Shown here piece by piece: positions 43,248-51,510 of a stretch of 64,000 nt of DNA. Each line of letters starts with the position of its first letter. The first letter of the stretch is position 1. Under the pieces are notes generated by a model, which saw nothing but the letters and a program-made list of their open reading frames with translations, had not been told where the DNA came from and searched no databases. The translations under genes were made by a program, and so were the position numbers. Source of the stretch: Roseateles puraquae (GTDB taxonomy: Bacteria; Pseudomonadota; Gammaproteobacteria; Burkholderiales; Burkholderiaceae_C); the NCBI RefSeq assembly GCF_002205845.1, contig NZ_NISI01000006.1, forward strand, positions 425,220-489,219, in the 5' to 3' direction.

Positions 43248-44522
43248 ATGACGCTGAAGCAATACAACTGGAAGGATGGCCCCGACTTCATCCAGCAGCA
43301 CAGCGTCGCCAAGCACCGAATCCTTCAGGCCTACCTCGCCGCCTACTTCCGTACCCTCGTCAGCTCGCCGAATCAGGATGTGCTGCGGCTGACCCTCGTC
43401 GATGGCTTTGCCGGCGGCGGTCTGTACGTCCACAACGACACACGCGAGACGGTCAAGGGCTCGCCGTTCATCTTCCTGGAAGCAACGCGCGAAGCCGACT
43501 TCCTGATCAACAAGGATCGGCGCAAGCCGGTCCAGCTTCAGGTCGACTACTTCTTCACCGAGGCCGACCGCCACGCCTACATGCACCTCGACAAGGTGCT
43601 GCGTGAAGCTGGTTACGGCGACCGCATCGGCAACGGCATCTACATCGACCACGCTCGATTTCAGGACAAGGCCGACGCGATCATCGAGTTCATCAAGAAG
43701 AAGAGCCCGAAGAACGGCCGATCAATTTTCGCTCTCGATCAGTACGGCTACAAGGATGTACCCACCCAGTTGATGCGCAAGATTTTCGAGGCGCTGCCAA
43801 GGGCGGAGATCATCCTGACGTTCGCCGTCGACTCGCTCATGAATTTCGCCAACGATGGCGAGCAGTTGAAGGACCTGCTGGGGAATCTCGGCATCCCGGA
43901 CATCTTCGGCGGCAGGCCGGTCGATGAGATCAAAAAGTCCGACCGCGACTGGCGCCTCTTGCTTCAGAGCACCGTGTATCGCCGCCTCGTCGAGAACTGC
44001 GGCGCCAGGCACTTCACGCCATTCTTCATCCGCAATCGTGGTGGCCACGGCGACTACTGGCTGATCCACATGTCGCAGCATCACCGTGCTCGCGACGTGA
44101 TGACCCAGGTGCACTGGGCCAACAACAACTACTTCATCCACTACGGCGGCGCCGGCCTCGACATGTTCCACATGGTCGGCTACGACCCTGCGCACGATTC
44201 CGCGTACCTCGGCCAGTCAGCTCTCGGCTTTGAGTTCGACGACGTTGCTCGCCGCGCGAGCATCGCAGCTCTCAACGAGCACATTCCGCGCCGTGTCTAC
44301 GCTGACGATGTCGGCATCACATTCGGCGAACTCTTCGCCACCACATGCAACAGTTCACCGGCGTCGGCGCAAATCTACCGAGAGTCGGTGGGCAAGCTGC
44401 TCGACGAGAAGGTTGTGGAGATCGTCGGAGCCGACGGCACCAGGCGACGGTCTTCCGCGCAGATCAAGGACACCGACCAGATCATGCCGCCCCCGCAGCG
44501 TGCGCTGTTCCTGGTCGGGTAA
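43248..44522 (+). CDS. tcmP: Three-Cys-motif partner protein TcmP (copy 1)
   Basis: A 424-residue TcmP-family protein. The N-terminal block HSVAKHRILQAYLAAYFRTL leads to a Rossmann-like start, LTLVDGFAGGGLY, which resembles a SAM-methyltransferase motif I. An acidic strand end FFTEADRHAY and a later FALDQYGYKDVP resemble motifs II and IV. Function unknown; the family is named for its pairing with the three-Cys DUF5131 protein, encoded nine bases upstream. AAGGA precedes the ATG. It shares only family-level features with TcmP copy 2. Confidence 0.85.
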   Translation: MTLKQYNWKDGPDFIQQHSVAKHRILQAYLAAYFRTLVSSPNQDVLRLTLVDGFAGGGLYVHNDTRETVKGSPFIFLEATREADFLINKDRRKPVQLQVDYFFTEADRHAYMHLDKVLREAGYGDRIGNGIYIDHARFQDKADAIIEFIKKKSPKNGRSIFALDQYGYKDVPTQLMRKIFEALPRAEIILTFAVDSLMNFANDGEQLKDLLGNLGIPDIFGGRPVDEIKKSDRDWRLLLQSTVYRRLVENCGARHFTPFFIRNRGGHGDYWLIHMSQHHRARDVMTQVHWANNNYFIHYGGAGLDMFHMVGYDPAHDSAYLGQSALGFEFDDVARRASIAALNEHIPRRVYADDVGITFGELFATTCNSSPASAQIYRESVGKLLDEKVVEIVGADGTRRRSSAQIKDTDQIMPPPQRALFLVG

Positions 44523-44553
44523 AGCACAGATATTCAGATCGGAAGACCTGAGC

Positions 44554-45747
44554 GTGACCTCGTCGATCATTCCGGAGACCTACGAAGGCCGCGAGCAAGC
44601 CATGGTGAAGCATGCGCTGCTCAAGAGCTATCTTGAAAAGCTCGTGCTGATCATCGGCATGAGCGCCAGGAAGGCACGCCGAGCGGAAATCTGCTTCGTC
44701 GACTGCTTCGCCGGGCCATGGGGGGCAGCGAGCGACGACTTGGACGGCACGTCAATTTCGCTGTCGCTCAAGACGCTGGCCGCGTGCAAAGAGAAGCTCG
44801 CAACGCTCGGGGTCGACGCCACGATGCGTGCCCTGTACATCGAGAAGGACAAGACCGCGTTCGATCGGTTGTCCGCCTTCCTCTCAACGAAGGCGCCGCC
44901 CACAGTTGCCCATGCATGCCTGCGCGGTGATTTCGTGGACCTTCGAGACGACATCCTGCGTTGGTGTGGAAGCACTGCGTTCACATTCTTCTTCGTCGAT
45001 CCGAAGGGGTGGAAGGACATCGGCATCGACATCATGCGGCCCCTGCTCGCGCGTCCTCGATCGGAGTTCCTGATCAACTTCGCCTACAACTTCATCAATC
45101 GCACGGCCTCCATGCCAGCATGGCAAGACGCGATGCTGAAGTTACTTGGCGCATCGGTGAACTTGGATGGGCTCCAGTCCGCCGAGCGCGAAGAGGCCTT
45201 GGTCAACGCTTATCGATCGAGTCTCAAAGCTTGCGTTCCGAGTGGCCGGCCTGAGTATCGAGCACGCTCCGCATACGTCACCGTGCTCGACCCGTTGCAC
45301 CAGCGAACCAAGTACCACCTCGTGTACCTGACGAGTCATCCGCTGGGCATCGTCGAGTTCATGGACATGTCGGAGCGGGCTGACCTGGTGCAGCGGCGAG
45401 TTCGTGCCGCCAAACAGATCGACGTTCGCCAGCAGAGAACCGGCGTCCCGGACATGTTTGGCGTCGACCAGCAGGTCGAGCCCACGGACGGCCGTTGCAG
45501 CCCAGATGAGGTTGATTCATTCTGGCGAAAGCACCTTGCGGACGGTGAGCGCCGCATAGGCGCGGCCGAGTTCGCCGACATCCTGGAAGCCACGAATTGG
45601 CTACCTGGCGAACTACAGGGATCGCTTGTCCGCCTCGTGAAGGCCGGCGTGGTACGAAATCTGGACGCCGACGCCACCAAGCGGCGCTCAAAGCCACTGC
45701 ACTTCGACAAGGCTGAGCGCCTCCAACTCATCAGCACCCCCAAATGA
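44554..45747 (+). CDS. tcmP: Three-Cys-motif partner protein TcmP (copy 2)
   Basis: A 397-residue second TcmP protein, divergent from copy 1. It has the conserved start YEGREQAMVKHALLKSYLEK, the Rossmann loop CFVDCFAGPWG, ALYIEKDKTAF (motif II-like), GDFVDLRDDI and FFFVDPKGWKD (motif IV-like). A helical C-terminal region (residues about 270-397) may be a winged helix. I chose GTG 44554 because it keeps the family N-terminus and has GGAAGA upstream. Its stop overlaps the next ATG (ATGA), so the downstream gene is coupled. Two TcmP proteins per DUF5131 suggests distinct partners or substrates. Confidence 0.85.
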   Translation: MTSSIIPETYEGREQAMVKHALLKSYLEKLVLIIGMSARKARRAEICFVDCFAGPWGAASDDLDGTSISLSLKTLAACKEKLATLGVDATMRALYIEKDKTAFDRLSAFLSTKAPPTVAHACLRGDFVDLRDDILRWCGSTAFTFFFVDPKGWKDIGIDIMRPLLARPRSEFLINFAYNFINRTASMPAWQDAMLKLLGASVNLDGLQSAEREEALVNAYRSSLKACVPSGRPEYRARSAYVTVLDPLHQRTKYHLVYLTSHPLGIVEFMDMSERADLVQRRVRAAKQIDVRQQRTGVPDMFGVDQQVEPTDGRCSPDEVDSFWRKHLADGERRIGAAEFADILEATNWLPGELQGSLVRLVKAGVVRNLDADATKRRSKPLHFDKAERLQLISTPK

Positions 45748-45983
45748 ACTCTGGCGCCCGTCTTCATCGCATCTACGACAAACTCGCAGCGCAGGTCACA
45801 GACCAGGTGATGGTCCAGACCTGGGCGGAGGTCTTCGATCTCGACAAGTCACTTCCACATCTGGAAGACGAAGTCGCCAACCTCGTGATGGCACTTCGGG
45901 CCGAGATCAAGTTCGCTCGCGAGCGCCTTGACGACATTGGACGCCGCGCGCTCGCGCGCCTGCCGGCTGAAGTCGGCACTTGA
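45744..45983 (+). CDS. N-terminal part of a probably frameshifted TIGR02391-type gene
   Basis: A 79-residue frame (MNSGARLHRIYDKLAAQVTD to RRALARLPAEVGT) coupled to tcmP copy 2 by an ATGA overlap. It looks like the helical N-domain found in front of some TIGR02391 proteins. The natural continuation appears in the +1 frame at about 45960-45975, where ...GRRALARL could run straight into KSALESRKVHAEV. A one-base indel would explain this. It could instead be a genuine small separate protein. Confidence 0.5.
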   Translation: MNSGARLHRIYDKLAAQVTDQVMVQTWAEVFDLDKSLPHLEDEVANLVMALRAEIKFARERLDDIGRRALARLPAEVGT

Positions 45984-46386
45984 AAGCCGCAAAGTCCATG
46001 CTGAAGTACTCAACTACTGTCGCGCCGAACTGCTGGATGAAAACTATTTCCATGCCGTCTTCGAGTCGACCAAAGGTGTCGCCGAGCGCATCCGTTCCAT
46101 GTCTGGCCTGACCATGGATGGCGCCGAGTTAGTGAGCCGGACGTTTTCGACGCAAAACCCGATCCTGGTTTTCGGTTCGCTCGCCACCGAATCTGAGAAG
46201 AGCGAGCAAAAAGGCTTCGCCCATCTGCTGGTGGGCCTCTTCGGCGCCGTGCGCAACCCACTCGCCCATGCCCCCAAGACAAACTGGCCGATGTCCGAAC
46301 AAGATGCCCTGGACATCCTGACACTGGTATCACTCATTCACCGCAAGCTGGATCGCACGCTGAAAGCGAATACCGCGGCGTTGTAG
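45928..46386 (+). CDS. TIGR02391 (Hypoth_Ymh) family protein
   Basis: About 140-150 residues. The Ymh domain is clear: CRAELLDENYFHAVFESTKGVAERIR, split here at the known blocks, then GAELVSRTFS, NPILVFGSLATESEKSEQKGFA, LLVGLFGAVRNPLAHAPK and WPMSEQDALDILTLVSLIHRKL. The function is unknown, and relatives are frequent in phage-defence neighbourhoods. The formal ATG at 45928 overlaps the preceding frame by 56 bases; more likely the true protein is the fusion of both frames. Confidence 0.7.
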   Translation: MTTLDAARSRACRLKSALESRKVHAEVLNYCRAELLDENYFHAVFESTKGVAERIRSMSGLTMDGAELVSRTFSTQNPILVFGSLATESEKSEQKGFAHLLVGLFGAVRNPLAHAPKTNWPMSEQDALDILTLVSLIHRKLDRTLKANTAAL

Positions 46387-46457
46387 CGGCTCCCCGTGTC
46401 TCCAGAGGATGGGGGTACTACCCTTTCGCGGGTGATCGGTCGGCGCCAAGACAGCCA

Positions 46458-47400
46458 TCACGTAAGCCGTAAGCGCAACCGCTCGACAAGTTCTTCCAAC
46501 TCGACGAGCCCTGCAGTGCGGCATTCCGGACTCTGTGCGATGGCGAGCATGTCGGTGAGCACACAGGCCACGCGCCATGTCTGGTTGAACCTCTCGCTCG
46601 TTTTCTCCTCGCTGCAGTACCCGGCGTGAACCGCGGCCCCGATCGATGGGCCGAGGCCATCGGCGCAGATCGAGCGCCGGGTGGCTGAAATACGCATCGC
46701 CGAAGTCGATGAGGCCAGTCAACTGCCTAGTCTGCGGATCGACGAAGACGTGTTCGGGGCCGGGGTTGCTGTGCAAGGCCACCCAGGCGTCTGCGTCCGG
46801 CAAGGCGCGCATCGCGAGGCGCGCCAACTGCAACGGGTCGAGCGCGAACGGCCAGGGCTGGGCCGCCCGCGCCACGGCTGTGACGGCGTCGTCGAAGAGG
46901 CCGCCGAACCGTGTGCGAACGTCGGCCGCCGTGTGGTCGCCGGGGATCAGGCGCGCCTCGAACAGGGGTTGCTGAGGGATTGCGTGAATGCGACGCAGCA
47001 TGCGCCCCAGGTCAACCAGCGTACGCCGGCGGAGGTCACCGTCGAACCTTGCCGAGTGCATCGGCACGCCGGGCATGCGCGTCATCAAGGTGTACTCGAT
47101 CCCGGGTTCGGCGACGCCCCCACCAAGGACTCGTGGAACGCGTACGCCCTCCAGGCCTGCCAGCTGCTCCAACAGGAAACGCTCCTTGTCCAGGCTCGTT
47201 CGCGCGCGCAGCTGTTGTGGTCTCTGAACCTTCAGGATCAGGCCGTCGTCGATCGCATAGGTGCGCGCCTCGCCGCCGCTCTCGTCGACGGCCCTGACGG
47301 CCTTCGCGCCCGCCGCATGCAGGCGCACGATCGCGAGCACCGCGTCGGGATCGAGCACCGGGTCGGCCGCGTCGGGTTGTATGTAGAAGTCCTTGCCCAT
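46458..47400 (-). pseudogene. Frameshifted aminoglycoside phosphotransferase-like (APH) gene
   Basis: The frame from 47400 encodes an APH/choline-kinase-type protein: nucleotide Lys in GLILKVQRPQQL, YTLMTRMPGVPMH, catalytic loop region ALHSNPGPEHVFVDP and GLIDFGDAYFSHPALDLRRW. The homologous C-terminal helices continue in another frame (HAGYCSEEKTSERFNQTWRV to ELVERLRLRLT), so a one-base shift occurs at about 46635-46650. The open frame otherwise runs on to 46330 with unnatural sequence. The catalytic loop also has Asn where the Asp of HxD is expected. It is the last gene of an operon with two ABC exporter genes. It is probably inactive. Confidence 0.75.
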
Positions 47401-47415
47401 GTCTGTCCTCCAACG

Positions 47416-49218
47416 TCAACGTTGATGCCAATCCCAGCCTGCCGTCTCCATGGCCAGCAGCGCGGCGAAGCGACCCCGGCACCGAATCAACTCGTCCGGC
47501 GCGCCTTGTTCGAGGATGCGACCGTCCTCGATCACGATGATGCGATCGGCCTCCAGCGCCGTTGACAGCCGATGCGCCACGATCAGAACGGCACGGCTCG
47601 AGTCGTGCGCGTCGCGGCGAAGAGCGGCGCGGAACGCAGCGTCGCTGGCGTGGTCGATCGCGGCTGTCGCTTCGTCGAGCAGCAGCACGCGAGGCTGGCG
47701 CACCAGCGCGCGCGTGAGCGCGAGCAATTGCCGTTGGCCCGCGGACAACGCGGCGCCGGCCTCACCCGCGTCCAGGGGCGTGTCGTAGCCCTGCGGCAGT
47801 GCCCGGATGAACGCATGCGCGCCCGTTGCCTTGGCCGCGGCTTCGCAAGCAGTCCGGGTCACGAGGACGTCGCCCATCGTGAGGTTGTCGAGCACGCTGC
47901 CGCTGAACAGTTGCAGCGTCTGCGGCACGACGCCCAGGCGCTGACGGCGTTCCTCGTCCGTCATGGCGCGTGGATCCGCGCCCGCCACGTGAATGTCACC
48001 GGACCAGGGCGCATACAGGCCACCGGCGAGGTGCATCAGGCTGCTCTTGCCAGCGCCGGTGCGTCCGACCAGCGCGACGTGCTCGCCTGCGCGAACGCTC
48101 AAGGAGACGCCTTTCAGCACGAGGCGATCGGCGACGTAGCCGAAGATCACATCCTTCAACTGGATCAACGGCTCGGGTTCGCTCCTGGCCTGTTGCACGG
48201 AATGGGCGGCCGGTGTTTCCTCGACCGGCAGCGCCAAGACCTGGAACACGCGCTCAGCCCCGGACAGCGCGCTCTGCACGGTCTGCCATTCCTCGCCCAG
48301 CGTCGTTATCGGCGCGAAGAAACGGCGAAACAGCAGCACGAAGGCCGTGAGCGTGCCGATAGAAACACCCCAGCCCGCCAGCGCGCCCTCGGCGCCTGCC
48401 CACAGCAGGCCGCAGACGATCAGCGACGCCAGGATGGCCATCAGCGGCGTGTAGATCGTTGAATAGCGTGTGGCCGCGAGATAGGCGTGTTGCGTGGCCT
48501 GCAGAGCGCCACGAAAGCGGTGCTCGAAGAACCCCGTTCGTCCGAAAGCACGAATGACCTCCGCGCCACCGAGGGTCTCCACGAGTGCCGTGTTGACGCT
48601 TCCCACGGCCTCCCGGCTGGCCCGTTCAGCGGCCAATACCCGCAGCTGGAACCAGCGCGTGAACCACAGCAGGGGCGGCACGGCCAGTCCGCAGAGCAGC
48701 GTCAGCGAGGGACTGAGCACGAGCATCGTCACCGTGATCGTGACCAGTCGCACGAGGTCGGCGACAAGGCTCGCGATGCCCGACGAGAACAGGCGGTCGA
48801 TGGTGTCGATGTCTGCGGTGCAGCGACTGACGGTGTCACCCAACGGGGTCGTGTCGAAGTAGCGCGCAGGCAGCCGTTGCAGATGGCCAAACAGGCGCGC
48901 GCGCAGGTCGCGCAACGCCCGTTGGGCTGCGATCGCGGTGCCGTACGCAGACGCGAAGCCCAACGCCTGCTGCCCGGCCACGACCAGCAGGTAGAGCACG
49001 CCCAGCAGCATCAGGCCGTCGCCACGGCCCACGGCCAAGTGGGCGTCCACGGCCTGCCGCACGAGGAGCGGCGGCAGCACCTCCAGCGCCGCACCGGCAA
49101 GCACGCAGGCTGCGATGGCCACGAGCAGGCGTCTCTGCGGCGCCAGTAGCGAGCCCACCTGGGCGGTCGTGAGTCCTCGGCGTGTTGTCGGTGCCGGCTG
49201 TGACTGTGTTGCGGTCAT
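47416..49218 (-). CDS. ABC exporter half-transporter, catalytically canonical subunit
   Basis: A 600-residue half-transporter: six-helix ABC_membrane domain (about 30-320) plus nucleotide-binding domain with Walker A GRTGAGKSS, signature LSAGQRQLLALTRAL, Walker B VLLLDEATAAID and H-loop VAHRLST. The catalytic Glu is present. Its start overlaps the stop of the other ABC gene by four bases, so the two form a heterodimeric multidrug-type exporter of the MdlAB/BmrCD class. The altered signature (LSAGQ) fits the half that completes the degenerate ATP site. Confidence 0.9.
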   Translation of the reverse strand: MTATQSQPAPTTRRGLTTAQVGSLLAPQRRLLVAIAACVLAGAALEVLPPLLVRQAVDAHLAVGRGDGLMLLGVLYLLVVAGQQALGFASAYGTAIAAQRALRDLRARLFGHLQRLPARYFDTTPLGDTVSRCTADIDTIDRLFSSGIASLVADLVRLVTITVTMLVLSPSLTLLCGLAVPPLLWFTRWFQLRVLAAERASREAVGSVNTALVETLGGAEVIRAFGRTGFFEHRFRGALQATQHAYLAATRYSTIYTPLMAILASLIVCGLLWAGAEGALAGWGVSIGTLTAFVLLFRRFFAPITTLGEEWQTVQSALSGAERVFQVLALPVEETPAAHSVQQARSEPEPLIQLKDVIFGYVADRLVLKGVSLSVRAGEHVALVGRTGAGKSSLMHLAGGLYAPWSGDIHVAGADPRAMTDEERRQRLGVVPQTLQLFSGSVLDNLTMGDVLVTRTACEAAAKATGAHAFIRALPQGYDTPLDAGEAGAALSAGQRQLLALTRALVRQPRVLLLDEATAAIDHASDAAFRAALRRDAHDSSRAVLIVAHRLSTALEADRIIVIEDGRILEQGAPDELIRCRGRFAALLAMETAGWDWHQR

Positions 49219-51041
49219 GCGTCCTCCGGCTGTGCCATCGCGACCTGCGCCGCGTAGATCCGTGCATACAGGCCGCCCGCCAGCATCAGCTGTTCATGAG
49301 AGCCTCGTTCGACTATGCGTCCTCCATCCAACACGACGACGAGATCCGCCTGCGGGAAGGCCGCCAGCCGGTGCGAGCACAGGACGATGGTGGCCTGTCG
49401 CGCGGCCGGCGCCCCGCGGCCGAACTCCGCGCGCAGGCTGGCAATGATCTGAGCCTCCGTCGCGACGTCGACCGCCGAGAACGGATCGTCCAGCACCAGC
49501 AGCCGAGGTCCCGCCGCCGCCGCGCGTGCCAGTGCGACGCGCTGCCGCTGACCGCCGGAAATGCGAATGCCGCGCTCGCCGATCTCGGCATCGACGCCGT
49601 GCTCGAAGCCCGAAACGTCCTTCGCAAGCGCGGCGATTTCCAGGGCGCTCATCGTGGCGAGGTCGGCCTGCTCACGTCCCATGGTGATGTTCTCGCGCAC
49701 CGTACCCGAGAACAGGAAGGGCTCCTGCGGCAGGTAACCGATGTCACCGCGATGTCGTGCGGGCGTGTCGCCGTCCAGGGAAACGGTACCGCCGGCGAGC
49801 GGGTACAGGCCCAGCAGAGCCTTCGCCAGCGCACTCTTGCCCGAGCCGACCGGCCCGGTCACTGCTACGAACGCGCCTGCCGAAATCTCGAGCGAGACCT
49901 GGTTCAGCGCCGTGACGGCGGCGTCGGCGTTGCCGTGAGAGAAGCTCACGTTGTGCAGGGATACGGCGAGCCCGCGTTCAACTCGTGACGCCGGCTCGGT
50001 GAGAGTCGAGCGCGGAGTCGTTCCGGCCAGGTAGCCGGCGCGAAACGAAGCGAACCGATGCTCGCCGCGAGCAGGCAGGGCCGCAGCGAGCAAGGGGGCG
50101 AGCCGCGCGTAGGCTGCGCCGCCTGCTTGCACCGAGTTCACGAGCTGCGGCACCCGAAATCCGCGCCCGGTGAAGCGCAGAAAAAGGTCCAGATAGGTCA
50201 CGAACGCCCCCAGCGTCCACGCGCCTGCGATGACCTTTTCGCCGCCTTGCCACAGCACCAGAACGATGCCGGCCGCCATCAGCGTGGTGTAGACCGCGGG
50301 CAGGCCGGCGCGGGGCCGCGCCGCCGCGAGATTGGTGTGCGCCTGTGCATCTGCGAGCCACTCGATCCGCGCCTGTGCGGCCTGCTTCATCCCCAGTAGT
50401 CTCGCGACGCGGATGCCGGACAGTTGCTCCTGCAGTCCCGCAGTCAACGCGCCGTTGGCTTGTCGAGCCGCCGTCGTGCGTTGGTGGATAAAGCGTCCGG
50501 CGGCCCAGGCCAGCACCATCGCGAAGGGCACGGGAATCAGCGCCCGCAGGGTCAATGACCAGTCCAGCACCAGCATGGCGACGAAGAACGACACCAAGAA
50601 CAGGAGCGTGTCCCAGGTCTCGACGATCACCTCGCGGATACCGACGCCCAGCACTTCGACGTCACCGATGACGCGCGCCATGGTGTCGCCAACAGGCGTG
50701 GCAGTCAGCTTTGCCATCGGCCAGGCGAGCACCCCGCGCAGCGCATCCGCGCGCAGATTGGCGCGGATGCGCGCGTTGGCCGTCATCAACCACCAGCGCT
50801 TGCCCAGTCGCGGCAGTTCTGTGGCCAGGGTTGCGGCGGCGAACAGCGCGACGGCCTGCAGTAGCGTCGCGCGCGTCGCCTGGCCCTGCGCGAAGTGCGT
50901 CGCGGCGTCGATCGCGCGCCCGAGGCACACGGCGGGCAGGACCACGGCCGTGTTCATGACGACGCCTGCCAGGGAGCCGAGGACAAGCTGCCCGGCGGTC
51001 TGCCGGTAGTAGGGACGCAGTTTCCAGAGGTAGTGCGCCAT
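49215..51041 (-). CDS. ABC exporter half-transporter, degenerate-site subunit
   Basis: A 608-residue half-transporter: six-helix domain (about 20-300) plus nucleotide-binding domain with Walker A GPVGSGKSA, signature ISGGQRQRVALARA and Walker B LLVLDDPFSAVD. The catalytic Glu is replaced by Asp, a hallmark of one subunit in heterodimeric exporters. I chose the start MAHYLWKLRPYYR, which is the normal N-terminus. The order on the minus strand is this gene, the partner ABC gene and the APH-like gene, so it is one operon. Substrate unknown. Confidence 0.9.
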   Translation of the reverse strand: MAHYLWKLRPYYRQTAGQLVLGSLAGVVMNTAVVLPAVCLGRAIDAATHFAQGQATRATLLQAVALFAAATLATELPRLGKRWWLMTANARIRANLRADALRGVLAWPMAKLTATPVGDTMARVIGDVEVLGVGIREVIVETWDTLLFLVSFFVAMLVLDWSLTLRALIPVPFAMVLAWAAGRFIHQRTTAARQANGALTAGLQEQLSGIRVARLLGMKQAAQARIEWLADAQAHTNLAAARPRAGLPAVYTTLMAAGIVLVLWQGGEKVIAGAWTLGAFVTYLDLFLRFTGRGFRVPQLVNSVQAGGAAYARLAPLLAAALPARGEHRFASFRAGYLAGTTPRSTLTEPASRVERGLAVSLHNVSFSHGNADAAVTALNQVSLEISAGAFVAVTGPVGSGKSALAKALLGLYPLAGGTVSLDGDTPARHRGDIGYLPQEPFLFSGTVRENITMGREQADLATMSALEIAALAKDVSGFEHGVDAEIGERGIRISGGQRQRVALARAAAAGPRLLVLDDPFSAVDVATEAQIIASLRAEFGRGAPAARQATIVLCSHRLAAFPQADLVVVLDGGRIVERGSHEQLMLAGGLYARIYAAQVAMAQPEDA

Positions 51042-51087
51042 GTCAGTCGCCTGCGTGCATGCAATCCTTAGCCATTCGCGCCCCCGT

Positions 51088-51510
51088 TCACGGCTCTCGT
51101 TTGGGCATGGGCCGCACCAGCCCCCGATACACAACGAACTGCGCATCGTCCTTGTATTGCAGCTTCTGTCCGTCGCGCAGGACTTGGTAGCAGATCGGTT
51201 CGTCCTTGCTGATTTCCGGCTGCAGCAGGCATAGCTGATTGCCTTTGACGGACCAGCGCGCAGACCGCTGGCGGCCGTTCTCTAACCGTTCGACGCGCCC
51301 GTCCGCGAAATACTTGTGCCCCCAATGGTGTTCATCAGTCACGTACTTGCCGCTGATGGCGGCACGGATCTGCGGGCCAGTCAGCGGCACCTCCTTGGCA
51401 GTCGCGGCAAGTGCGCAGAACACGGCTCCGGCGGCGGTGAGGCGCGCGAGGTGCCGGGTGGGGCTGCTTGGGAGGCGCTGCGGCACCGAGCTGAAGGTTT
51501 TCTTCGTCAT
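51088..51510 (-). CDS. Small exported protein, paralogue of the 52482-52871 product
   Basis: A 140-residue protein with an N-terminal hydrophobic segment (LTAAGAVFCALAATAKE) and a mature domain beginning LTGPQIRAAISGKYV, with W...K..DGR, two Cys (LCLLQPEISKDEPICYQVL) and a terminal beta part. The same layout (LTGxQI, DGR, LC...C) recurs in the product at 52482-52871. Family and role unknown. It is the last gene of the chromate operon and overlaps the DUF1259 gene by four bases. Confidence 0.7.
   Translation of the reverse strand: MTKKTFSSVPQRLPSSPTRHLARLTAAGAVFCALAATAKEVPLTGPQIRAAISGKYVTDEHHWGHKYFADGRVERLENGRQRSARWSVKGNQLCLLQPEISKDEPICYQVLRDGQKLQYKDDAQFVVYRGLVRPMPKREP

Noticed and set aside
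46330..46457. C-terminal extension of the APH-like frame
   Set aside because: After the frameshift point the translation is Arg/His-rich and unlike any kinase tail, and it runs into the convergent Ymh gene.
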